DNA from: Cinnamomum chago
Taxonomy: Eukaryota > Streptophyta > Magnoliopsida > Laurales > Lauraceae
NCBI GenBank assembly: GCA_038049695.1
Contig: CP142461.1
Span: 30,759,001-30,823,000 of the forward strand
Direction: 5' to 3'
Length of the DNA: 64,000 nt
This document shows positions 45,889-56,879 of the stretch, in pieces. The translations under genes and the position numbers were made by a program. Within the stretch, counting starts at the first letter, position 1. Each line of letters begins with the position of its first letter. The notes beneath the pieces were generated by a model, which did not search any database, had not been told where the DNA came from, and saw only the letters and a list, made by a program, of their open reading frames with translations.

Positions 45889-46190
45889 GGAGATACAGAG
45901 AGATGGGGAGATGGGCGCTGGAAGAGGCGAGATGGGCCAGGGACCGAGAAGGAGGAAGATGCAGAGAGATGGGGAGATGGGCGCTGGAAGAGGCGAGATT
46001 GGCTAGGGACCGAAGGGGAGGGAGATGCAGAGAGATGAGGGAGATGGAATAGGCGAGATGGGACAGGGACCGAGAGGGAGGGAGATGCAGAGAGATGAGG
46101 GAAATGGGCGCTGCGAGATTGGCTGGACGAGGCGAGATGCAGAGAGAGGAGGGAGATGCAGAACGGGTTTGAAATGAGGGAGGGAGATGC
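45889..46190. repeat. Purine-rich minisatellite, about 66-bp unit
   Basis: Four to five diverged copies of GATGCAGAGAGATGGGGAGA, TGGGCGCTGGAAGAGGCGAG, GGGACCGAGAAGGAGG. The strand asymmetry (G/A on plus) continues down to about 45470. It produces long Ser/Pro/Leu-rich open frames on the minus strand that are not proteins in my view, though the minus strand could serve as a CT-rich promoter or leader for the LEUNIG-started transcript. Confidence 0.75.
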
Positions 46191-46259
46191 AGAACGGCGC
46201 AATATTTGCTTTTTTGTTTTTTGTTTTCTTTGGGTATAAGCAGAGGGATTGTTTTATGA

Positions 46260-46686
46260 TAACAATCCCGGTGCATTATTTGCGCCGGGAAAACTAATTA
46301 CAAAATCCCTCACCCAAATAAACGCGCGATGCCCAAAAGAAGGCGCGAACGGTGGACATTTGCCGGCGAAGTGGGCAGAACGCCGGGAAAAATAAACCTT
46401 TGCCGGCGAAAAAACAAATGTGCCGGCAAAAAACTATACCTATGACTGAAAACGCAATTACCTTTGCCGGCGAAAAAAATTAAAACGCCGGGAAAAAGGA
46501 CCTTTGCCGGCGAAAAAAATAAATCGCCGGAAAAAAGCAGACTTTTGCCGGCGATAATATGACGCCGGAAAAAATCATTTTTTTCCGGGCGAAAAAGCTG
46601 TTTTCGCCGGTAAAAGTTATACTTTTCCCGGCGTTTAATGCTTGCGCCGGGAAAAAACGCCAGTAATAATGCAAATTGTTGTAGTG
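46260..46686. repeat. Right subterminal repeats of the CACTA
   Basis: Repeated TTTGCCGGCGAAAAAA and CGCCGGGAAAA motifs at about 20-40-bp spacing, the counterpart of the left arm, ending TTGTTGTAGTG. Confidence 0.85.
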
Positions 46687-47380
46687 GTTCACGAACAGTT
46701 ACAAGATAAACTCACAAGCTCATTTACCTCAGTCTGTACCTCGACCTAAGGACTGTAGTTATTCTTGTAAAGAATCCACTGACACGACATCCACCGCGCC
46801 CCGTTCTCCTTACTTGATCTCCTCGCACCTTGTCAACCAAGATGATCAATCTTCTACAAGAAAATTAGAAGCAGCAACAACTTTCTAGAGCAGCTCTTCA
46901 GAATAGTCTCTCAATGGCTCTAGAGAATTAACTCTCTCTAAAATATCTCTGACTCAGATCAATGAGAGTTGTGATGGTGGTCTCTTACCTAGGGTTGAGA
47001 GTAACACCCTGTAAATAGCCTCAAATTCATGCCTTAGACTTAGTGCACAAGTACGAGTCAAACAGGGAAAGACAGTCTCAAAAGGAAACTAATTCGGATC
47101 AAAATAGAAACTTTCCCGTTTTCTGCGCACCTGTCCGCTCGAGCGGACCCACCATCCGCTCAAGCGGATGAGGTTCTGTCTTGGCATAAAAATCTTCTGT
47201 TCTGTTAGTGTGTATGAGCTATCTATGTTGCCTTCGCTCGAGCGGATGAGACGTTCGCTCGAGCGGACCCCATTCTGGATGATCCGGAAATTCAGCTCTG
47301 TTTCTCCAGCTTTCTTCTTCTGAGTCCTTCCAATCTTCTATTCTATAGAGTCCTTTTCTAAAAAACATTACAACTCAACA

Positions 47381-49782
47381 GACCTAGAGTTTTGTCCAAT
47401 CCATGAATTTTGCCAATACTAAAATACCTAACAACTCTAGGAAAGCCACGTCCTATCTACGTCTTCACTTTGTGTACTTCACCTTTCACCCTTGTAGCAA
47501 TCCTTCGATGCGGCTCATTTTAATCTTAGTTCCTAATAATTCAATTTCATGCAAACAAATCACCCATAACCTTTTGCAATCTGGTTTTGTCATGCTAATT
47601 TTCAAATAATGCAACTAATTTGGTGCTGAGAATTCCTTGCATATAGAATGATGATTGAAAGCACTACCATTGACAGGTATAAAATAAAAAAATTCCAATA
47701 ATCTTTCCACTCTTATTTATTTATTTATTTTTCAAAAAGAAAGAGATTCATTAGGGAAGAGATTAGTTTCTTGGAAATTATAAGGGTCGTGCTAATTATT
47801 TGCAAGTTTTGTTTTCAAAAGATCAATATTCTAATCTCAATTACTAAAAGGGAACTCTAGCTACCATTTTATTTCAATGGTATTTCCTAGTTAAACAATA
47901 GTTTTATTATTATTATTATTTAGACCTTTTGATTTTAAAAAAGAATCTACCCAAGAATATTGAGTGATTGGAAGACATGCAAATTTGTTGGAGAAAGTCA
48001 TTGATGGAAATTTCAAAAGTTATACCTTCATAAATAATGTTCAACCATTAGGCCTTTCCACATGAGTCCATCAGATGAGGGGCCATTTTCTCAATAGGAC
48101 AAAGAGCATATGGCTGGGGTCTTTAGACATTCTATCAATGGCTGTTTAAAGGGCCTGAAGTTGTAAACGGTTCATGTTGAGGTTGAGTTTATCATGTTGA
48201 TCAGGTTGAGTTTATTGTGTAAGTGGTCGTTGGCCTACACCAGATCAAATTCCAATATTCATGAGTCACTAGACTCTCTTACCAAAAAAAAAAAAAGAAG
48301 TGGATCACTAGACCCAGAGGAGACCGGGTTGAGCCGATCCAGTTCATTATTTTATATAAGATACAATGCATATATACATGTATATTATACTCATGTAAAA
48401 TAGAAGTCTAGAATAAGTGTTCAATGTAATCAATGAATTGAACGTGAACGAATGAAATGAATGAATAAAAAATGAATGACTGCTTCCTTTAGGAAGAACT
48501 GGATTGAATTGAACAAATGCTATTGTAATTGTCAATTTCATAATTGTTATAGATTTGATTGTCTAGAATTGTTAAATCAATGAATTGACAGATTTAACAT
48601 GTGCTATCATAGATCTATATATACATTGTTGAACCGTCGTGTTCATGGTGTTATTGACGAACATTGCAGGTCCAGTTGCCCGTGCCGGTCATGCAAAAGC
48701 TGGACCGCCAGCAAATGAGGCCCATCCGATACCTCCAAGAGGTCTAATCGAATGGACGTGATCAGAGTGCGAACGAAAGGAACATTTTGGAAATATTTTG
48801 ATAAAACTTTTGTATATTCATTTTGGAATGTAAATAGATGTCACCTGCATTATATTGAATATGCAGTTGTTGACGTCGATAGAAAATGAACTATATATAT
48901 TGGACTTTACTTTTGGTATAAAGTAGTTTATTCAGTTTACTAATTTGTCAATGTATATATATATATATATAATTCCATAAAAATATACATTTGATAGGTA
49001 CGTATGATTGATCTATTATGATTAATTAAAATACAATTAATAATATAATAATAATAAAATAAATAATATATATAATATCAAAACGTCGTACAGAATGTAA
49101 TATTTAGCAGAATATGCTGATTTCGGTGAGAATATCTGTTGACTGCATTTTTTCGAAAAATGTCTCATCATTATTATCAAAATCTCATTACATTTATATT
49201 GGAGTCGGCTACACAAATACTTTTTTTTTTAATTTACCTTAACACAAATCCTCAAATAAATAAGCCTGCTGTACGAATTATATTTCTCCATCAAAATCTT
49301 TTCGGAAAATATCTGTAGGTTCTGAAATCCTGGAAGTCCCACTCCATTCAATTATTTTCCGAGTCAGCATGAGACAGCCAAATATCTACCTTTTAAACTT
49401 AAATTTATTTGCGGAGGTTGATATTTTCAAGTCAGGAAGAAAGTCCCAAGTTCACATGGCATCATACTTAGATATTTTTATTCCTAAGTGGTGGGTCCCA
49501 CCCAATAGTCCTTTCAGCATCATTTTCTAGAGATAAGGATCCACATGGGGGCGGAGGAAGAGATGCTGACTTTTTCTTTACTCCGCCCCCTTCCGCCCCC
49601 CTATGTGGAGGCCTCTCTTTGGTCCAAACAGGATCTCCTGTTTGATCCAGTTCCTCCATTTTCTGGTCTTCTTCTGACTTTATTAGATCCCAAATTCATC
49701 CTCCTGCAAGTTGCAACCCACAGGAAAGAGAAAGAAAGATTGTAGGGAAAAAGAAAACACACGAACTCAGAGAGAGAGAGAG
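47381..49782. other. AT-rich DNA and 5' flank of the stress-protein gene
   Basis: No certain gene. At 48670-48761 (plus, after an acceptor TTGCAG) a short frame reads PVARAGHAKAGPPANEAHPI then PPRGLIEWT and stops; it looks like a last exon but has no visible partners. TA-rich microsatellites occur at 48955-48970 and 49060-49080. The 40 bp before 49783 are a GA-rich leader (AGAGAGAGAGAGAG). Confidence 0.4.
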
Positions 49783-52433
49783 ATGGAAGGAGAGAGAAGG
49801 GTGGGTGTGGCCGTTGATTTCTCGCCTTGCAGCAAAAGGGCCCTGAAATGGACGGTGGAGAATATGATCAGGAATGGGGACCACCTCATCCTAATCAACG
49901 TCAAGTCCCAAGGGCACTACGAAGAGGGCGAGATGCAGCTCTGGGAGGCCACTGGTTCTCGTAAGCCATTCCTTTTTTTTTTTCTCTTTCTGGGCTTCTT
50001 CTTTTATACTTTTTTTCTCTTCTTCTTCATTTCATTTATGGACAAGTCCACATAAAGGGTTTTTTTTTTTTTGAGATGAACATGGCCATGGGCTTGTTTA
50101 CCATTAATGGTGATGTGAGATGCAGAACCTTTGTTTTGGGGTTCCTTCATAGATGGATTCTGGGTGGATCGATGCGTTGGAATTACTAAGACTGCCCTTG
50201 ACTATTGTGAAATGACTTACTAGAACTTGCATTTAAATATATATGTGGCAAGGGCATTGAAGTCAATTTGCTATGTGCTCACAGAAGATTCGAAACTACG
50301 GCCGTGAGGATCCGGATTCTCTCATGGGGCATGTTTGGTTGCAGATGAGGAATCGGTGAGGAATCTGCAGATTTGAGAATGGCTTAGTTTGTCAGATTTG
50401 AAAATTCCTCACTGAAGATTTGTATAGCTGAGGACTTCATCTCGATATTGATGCATATAGCTGAGGAAAATTGGTGTGGTGCTTAGGAAGCCGAGGGATG
50501 AAAGTAGTAAAAATAGATCCGAAGAAGTGTAACTTAAATGAGGATTTGGTTCTGAATTGATGAAAATGGGGACCCCAACATAGTGGGATAAGGTTGCGGC
50601 GGTGGTAGGTGGTAGGTGGTAGGGAGAGTCGGACGTGAAAATCCTCAAAAATAAGGATTTATGCCCGCCCATGTCCAGGAGGATTTACAATTTGCTAATT
50701 GTGAATTTTCCAAATCCTTGACGAAAACCGGAGAGGAATCGAGGAATTGGGTGCCAAACATGACCTTGGGGAAGTCACTCATGGGAGTTCTCTCTCTCTC
50801 TCCTTGTCATAGCAGTGGGCCAAATTCCACTCTAATTCAAATAGGCCTCACCATTGGATTGATCATGTGTAAAAGATGTGACGGTTTATGTCCTCATTGG
50901 GGTTTAAAATTTAGCGAGTGCTAGAACAAGGGGAGAGGGTTATTTTGAACTATATTCATTTCAAGTGACCCTGAATTTAAAACATTGGAATTTGTAAAGT
51001 GACTGTGATTTTAGAAGGCTGAATCTAAATGCTGAAATTAAAGCAATTTCTTTTTAGATTATTTTCTGATCCGATATTGGTTTGTGACATTTGTAGTTAT
51101 ATTAGAACTTTAGGTGTTTCAATTTGAAAAGTTTTGAGTATTTACAAGTTGTTCTCTACAATAACTACACCCATAATATGAGAAAGTTTGTATTTAGCAC
51201 ATGTTATTCTACAATTTGAAATGTTATTAGTAGTGAGTAGGGATGAAGCAGCTCAAAATGTTGTTGTTTTTCCTTAATTGCACAATGCATTTCAAAAGAT
51301 GGAAGTTTGTGGATTATATGCGCTGAACAATCCTCTCCTGGAAAGGAAGGGAGATGGATGCACCCAAGAGCCTCAAAATATTGAGAACGACTATTCTGAT
51401 GGATTTTTAGGATTTCTCATGTTCATTCTTTGATAATTTCTTGCTACAATGTCTTAAAACTTGTTGGGTGTGTAATTTTTCCAAGTCTTTGGCAGCCTTG
51501 ATCCCCCTGAATGAGTTCTCGGACCCCGGCATTGTGAAGAAATATGGAGTGAAACCGGATCCTGAAACCTTAGATTTGCTCAATTGTGCTGCTAGGGAGA
51601 AAGAGGTAATACTTTTCATCTGGCCCTCGAATGTCAAAAAATTCAAAACTCATAAAAAATGAAAGTTTATTTTATTTGCAGATTGTGGTAGTAATGAAGG
51701 TCTATTGGGGAGATGCCCGAGACAAGATTCTTGAAGCAATTGAGAAAATTCCATTGAGTTGTCTCGTCATTGGAAATCGAGGGCTTGGCAAGATCAAAAG
51801 GTTAAACCTCCAACCTTTTTATTTGATATTTAGGATTGCTTTTCAGCAGAGTCCATTTGGATGTTACTTCAATTGCAGATAGATGGGTTACTCTTTCCCA
51901 CTGGGACATGGGGTGTTGGGGAAAACAGAAATGCATTATACAGGACATGGTTTTTTTTTGTTGTCTTCCATTCCAAATCAATATTCAATTCATTCAAGTT
52001 GAGGACCTGAAAAGTAAATGGTTTAAATTGGAGTAGAAAAGCATTTTGAATCAGCAAATGCAAATTTGTAAAAACACAGATGACTGTAAATCATGGGGGT
52101 GAGCTTGCCTTGATATGTAAAAATGGTCATTATCTACATTATTTTGCTCTACTATCAGGTACTCATTATGCTGTTATATCAAATAATCAGTTGACTTAAG
52201 AATCGTCCAATTTGATCTGTAACCAGACTAGAACAGCACAAATGTGATGTGGACTGACAGCCCAGATAGCATGGATTTGGTTTTTTTACCCAGGTTGTGT
52301 TAAGACTTATCCTTAATCTGTCTTTGTTTATTTGTGTTTCTGCAGGGCACTGTTGGGAAGTGTTAGTAACTATGTGGTGAACAATGGTTCTTGCCCAGTG
52401 ACAGTTGTGAAGAACATTGATCAGGAAGACTAG
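49783..52433 (+). CDS. Universal stress protein (USP) domain protein, 164 aa
   Basis: Four exons, 49783-49960, 51496-51605, 51682-51800 and 52346-52433 (TAG), all GT-AG and in phase, give 164 residues, the usual size for a single-domain plant USP. It opens MEGERRVGVAVDFSPCSKRA with LKWTVENMIRNGDHLILINV, the first strand and helix of the fold. The nucleotide-binding signature is complete: GNRGLGKIKRALLGSVSNYV fits G-x2-G-x9-G-S, and the last strand is CPVTVVK. The Asp in VAVDFS, the ATP-binding position, is present. Such proteins are soluble and ATP-binding and are linked to stress responses. I chose this ATG over an in-frame upstream one at 49711, because the added residues (QREREM) are leader-like and the family starts close to here. 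Confidence 0.92.
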
Positions 52434-55400
52434 TTTCCGTGCTCTCATCATATGCAGAGTGTTGTGTTTTCAGGTAATCTGCATGTATGATCTTGGTAAA
52501 GGTTCTAAGTTTATATGAAGCTCCTTCAGAAAGTGGTTTGTGTTGCATTAGTCGTTTTTCATGTTCAGACAATCTCATGTATAAATCAAGGGGAGAAAAG
52601 AATAAAATGTTTGTTTGAAGTACTAAATGATCATGAGAAGCTTGAGACATTAGCAGAAGAATGAGATATCATATGATAAGTATATAATTATCTTATCTGA
52701 CTAGTTTCGTGAATCATAAACCGTAGCGGTTGGATCATGCACGGCTGTGCTGAATTTGATCGTTCAAATTGGAGTGTAGGTTAGTTCTCTATATCATTTG
52801 ATCTTTACTGTTTACTTGTAAATCCGCCTACTGGGACATATGCAGAAGATGGTAGATGAGAGTCTACATTATTAGTTCATATAATATGATTTGTTATTTT
52901 ACTATAGGAATCTGGGATTACTTGGAAGAGAAATTAAAAATATCTCCAAAAGCATGAATTATGGCAGATGGCATTATTGAGAGATCGATAGAATGCGTCG
53001 CATCTCGCATACATATACATCATATTAAAACCTTTTAAAATTGTGGGGCCCACTCGAAATGGGTCTGATAAAATATAATATACTAAAATTGGACTATTTT
53101 ATTCTACAATGGAACAGAGAATGATTGGTGTATTGATCTAGATCAATCCACCCACGAGAAATTTAAAATAAAGAGGGGTGTGTAGGTCCGAGTCGGGTGT
53201 CTAGACTTTTTCTAAAAATAAAAGGCAAGGATAAGGCTTCTAATCATGTTCTAGAAAACCGTGCATTAATTATTGAATTAGATGGCCAGTGGCCTTCAAA
53301 ATATGATATAAAATAATAATAAAATGAATCCTATAGGCATCAAGAGCTCACGTGAGACAAAAATACGGTTTCTGCGACTGGATTGCCAGGCCCCAAAACT
53401 TGGCCCGTTTGGCAATGTTCTCGTGTCGTCTTTAATTTTTGCCTCTCAGATTAAATTGTGTTGAGATTATAATGTTTTGAGACTATGGTGTGTAAAATTT
53501 GTTTGGCAACATTATGCGAAATTACTCTATTGAAAATGTGTTATATGAAATTTTTTGGTAACATTATAAAAAATAAAAAAATGAATTATAATATTTACAA
53601 TTGAAAACCACCCTTTTATTGTTTGTGGCACTCTATTATTGTTATAAATGGGAACCAGATCTATAAATACAACATGTTACTGACATTTACAAATTAAAAC
53701 ATGCAATTTACATTCATATGATTTACAATGTAGACTCACTTTTTGTGGTTGTGACCAAGGAACTACAACGTGGGACAATCCTTTTGTATTTGTGAATACG
53801 TAATCCACCGTTCTAAATTACAACGTGGTACTAGTACCTGTATTTAAAAATTAGAACATATGCCCATATTCATAGGATCTATAATGTGGGCTACATTTAT
53901 CGGAATTATAATGTAAGGACACCTTTTTTGTGATTTTGAATACGTGACCCACCTTTAGAAATGACAATATGGTGCCCACTTTTAGAAATTAAAATATGGA
54001 GCCTACATTCATGAGATTTACAATATGGGTCCACTTTTTGCGATTGTGATCAATGTGGTCCAAAGTGAGGTCACATTTTCTATGATTGTAGACATAGGAT
54101 CCACCTTTACAAATTACAACATGATGCTCACTTTAAGAAATTAGAACTTGGAGCCCACATCTATTGGATTTACAATATAGTCTTGCCTTTATATGATTTG
54201 TGATGTGGGCCCATCTTTTATGATTGTAACATGTGATTTACCTTTAAAAATTACAACGTGAGACCATCTTATTTGAGATTGTAAACATAAGGCCTACCTT
54301 TAAAATGAGTGATGGGATTTGGAGTCATCTGTAAATGAACTTCTTTAGATGATAGGAGATAAGTAGGAAACAAATGTGCCATCAAATTGTTTCTTGAAAA
54401 AAAAAAAAGATCTTCAACTTTACTATGCGAACTGGTTAAGATTTTAGAATTCTTTCCAGTTACATCAGAATTAGGAATAGTGATTTACATCTACCAAACA
54501 TGTTTTCCGCGATCTCATCTCAAGGAAATATAGAAACATCCAAAAGGTACGACGCTAAACACACCCTTACTTATGGGCCAATGTGACGGTTGTTTTTTCT
54601 GATGTTTTATATTATTTTGGCTACTATATCCTAAAAATGATGTTATATAAACATTTTTAGAAAAAGAAAAACATCACGAATTCTCATTTGTAATTACCTT
54701 TTTAGAATCTTTCAAAAAAATTACTTTTATAGAGCATTTTAGATGTAAACAAGGCAGTCCAAAATAATATAGAGGTCGTTAACATAAATAGAGTTCTGGT
54801 ACAAATAGGCGCTGCAACTTGAATTAGAGTGAGTTTCAAATTATGCTCAACATGGATAGCGTGCTAAAGCTTGGCAGCGAAACAAATCAAGTGAAGTGAT
54901 GTTTGCAAACTTTATTAATTGCAAAAGCAAATGAAACTATTGCAAACAGAACAATACTAGTGGTCGAGAGGCCACATAAATAGAAAAGAAGTCCAAATAT
55001 TTGAAGAAGAGGAGCTCACACGAATGAAATTGTAGGCCACACGTGAGAGGAAGAGCCCACAAATATGGGAATACTGGCGTACACAGGTATGGTAATGATC
55101 CCCTAGACAGTGAGGTGAGAGCCAAGGTTTTCAACCAACTGAGAAACCCCATGTTATCTACTAAGTGTCCATTTGGAAACTCAAATATGATCTAATAAGG
55201 TCTAGTTAGGTTAAGTCTATAACAAATTACTCTAATTTTAAAGTTCTAATTTATAGCTTGTTTGTTTGCTAAAACCCTAAAAGAGAATTTTTTTGCAATA
55301 GTGTATTTTTGGTAAATATACAAGCAGGAGTATTTAACCGAGCATCTTTCGTTAAATTTTGAGTAGATAAGAAGCTTACCGTAACTAGATTGTATCAATT

Positions 55401-56404
55401 CATGAAGGATACGTGAATCTGAATAAACTAAGAATATGTAAATATGGATGACCATTACAATTTCATTTTATCATGTATTTTTAATGCACCAAAAGTAAAT
55501 TATACTTGATAAATAACATAACAATATCTTTGACTTACTTTCACATCTTTTCATGATATTTGTTTATTTATTCATTCTTTTTTTTTCTTTTTTTTTCTTT
55601 TCATATATGTTTTAGAGTTTTGATGAATTCCAACCAAAAAAAAATGCACTGTGCATTTCAAACTTTTGTATCTCGCGAGTTACAAATACACTTTCTAGTG
55701 TATTTAGGTAGCTGAATTATTTTTCATTAGCTAATATATTAAGATCAAAATTGTAATTTTTATTATCATGTTATTAAACTTTCTCCTCAATTTGTTTCAA
55801 GGCAGGACTAAAAATATAATTAAGATAATGGAGGCAACTGAGAAAATAAGGTAAAAGTTGTATACTTTTATTCTTATATAAAATTTATATTTTTCGTTTA
55901 TTTTAAATTTTTGATAAATATTTCCATTTATATATATATATAATTTCTCAAGAAGAAGGGGCTCATGGCTAGTTATAGCAGTTCTATCAGAGTCATTAAA
56001 AATAATGAAAATACAAAACATTAGCATCAATGTATTGAGACCTCACTTCATCATGTGTAAGATTATCCAGCCATGGCAACCCTTGGAGGAAATTCGTTTA
56101 ATAAGTCTCCCAAGGAAGACGAAGGATAAACCCATTTAAAACAAACATTTTCTTTAAAAAGTCTACATGTTTTTAAGTTTGGTTTTCTAAATAAGATAGG
56201 GTTCTCGATGTTGAGATTAAAAAGAAGAATATACCGAAGGTATTTAAGGAAAAATCATATTTTCTTCATGGGTGTTTTTGTTCAAAACATACGTAAATGA
56301 AACATTCTACTTTAGAGGAATAACCTCTTAAAAATAACATAGAGACTACGTTTTTATTTAGAGGCAAGGTCCTTCTAATTCAATTAAAACTCTTTATCAA
56401 AGGA
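52434..56404. other. Intergenic AT-rich DNA
   Basis: It begins with the stress-protein 3' UTR. No gene recognised. At 54900-55150 the minus strand has an AATAAAG-containing, LTR-end-like stretch that I cannot define further. A GGGGCCCAC-type repeat region is given separately. Confidence 0.4.
53640..54310. repeat. Highly diverged tandem repeat block
   Basis: Units of about 40-70 bp alternate AAATTACAACGTGGT/GACCCACCTTTAGAAAT and GGAGCCCACATTCATAGGAT/TTACAATATGGGTCCAC. The same vocabulary occurs at 17055-17145 in the kinase intron, so it is a dispersed family. No coding potential. Confidence 0.55.
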
Positions 56405-56710
56405 TTAAGCTCTTAATTTCAGAGTTTCAAAATTCTCTCTATGTAACTTGGTTGGCACAAACTTGGTAAAGATCAGGTTCGGGTCTGCTCCCCGAACTGG
56501 TGCATCCTCATGGGCTGGTGGGGCCACTCGATCGATCACCTCCAGGACCTGCGCCTGAAACTGCGCGAAGTCCTCCGTCTGCCGCTGATGGGCTACCGTC
56601 TGGGCCTCCTGAGCAGTGAGGAAGGCCTGAAGAAACCTCTCAAATCGTCGCTCGTGGGCGGACTGCTCGTCGAGAACGACCGTCTCCGGGCGTGCACCAT
56701 CTCGAGACAT
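56405..56710 (-). pseudogene. Start of Ty3/gypsy gag, truncated
   Basis: The minus frame MSRDGARPETVVLDEQSAHE then RRFERFLQAFLTAQEAQTVA runs 101 codons and includes NLIFTKFVPTKLHRENFE before it stops. Plant gypsy (Tekay/Del-like) gag proteins begin with a similar Gln/Glu-rich helix and an F-x-K-x-x-P-x-x-F block. The frame then ends in unrelated AT-rich DNA at 56405, so the retrotransposon body is lost. It follows the LTR and primer-binding site on the same strand at a normal distance (170 bp). Confidence 0.7.
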
Positions 56711-56879
56711 CTGTCACGAAAAAGAACTTGTGTCAGTTTAAGTCCAAAACCTAAGACTACACTGACTCTACCCAATCCATCGTCCTCACACGTATCCCAT
56801 CACTCGAATCCTCACTACGTCCTATGGTTTCTAGTGTGTTTTATTTCCTAGAGACCAGCTCGCTCTTATATCATAAAAA

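Larger units (their letters stand above)
35193..46686. mobile_element. Pack-CACTA (En/Spm) transposon, 11.5 kb, carrying host gene fragments
   Basis: The left end is CACTACAAGAAATTGCA and the inverted right end CACTACAACAATTTGCA. The 3-bp duplication GTT flanks it (35190-35192 and 46687-46689). Both arms are dense in TTTTGCCGGCG / CGCCGGGAAAA motifs, as expected for transposase-binding subterminal repeats. No full TNPD-type transposase was found; one short exon at 42765-42857 resembles the TNPA/Transposase_24 family. Between the arms are intron-containing fragments of LEUNIG, topoisomerase I, an ABCC transporter and a LisH/HEAT protein. The left and right flanks fuse into continuous LTR sequence when the element is removed. 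Movement probably needs a transposase from elsewhere. Confidence 0.9.
35027..47380 (-). mobile_element. Copia-type LTR split by the CACTA insertion
   Basis: Read on the minus strand, the unit begins TGTTGAGTTGTAATG at 47380 and ends CCACGCTAAATATTG ... TATTTCCGCTGCA at 35027, a very common copia LTR 3' end. The sequence just beyond 35027 (TTGATTGGTTAAATTAGAAC) resembles a decayed TGGTATCAGAAC primer-binding site. Without the CACTA the LTR is about 860 bp. A 33-bp segment (ACACCACAAGAAGGCAGACA...) is tandemly duplicated at 35079-35146. The part at 47125-47265 has four CTCGAGCGGA-type palindromes. No matching 5-bp duplication was found at the ends, so the rest of the element is lost or truncated. 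Confidence 0.5.

Noticed and set aside
45392..46276. Long Ser/Pro/Leu-rich open frame, 294 codons, minus strand
   Set aside because: It runs through the purine-rich minisatellite and the LEUNIG exon region; the frame length follows from low complexity and the unit length being a multiple of three.
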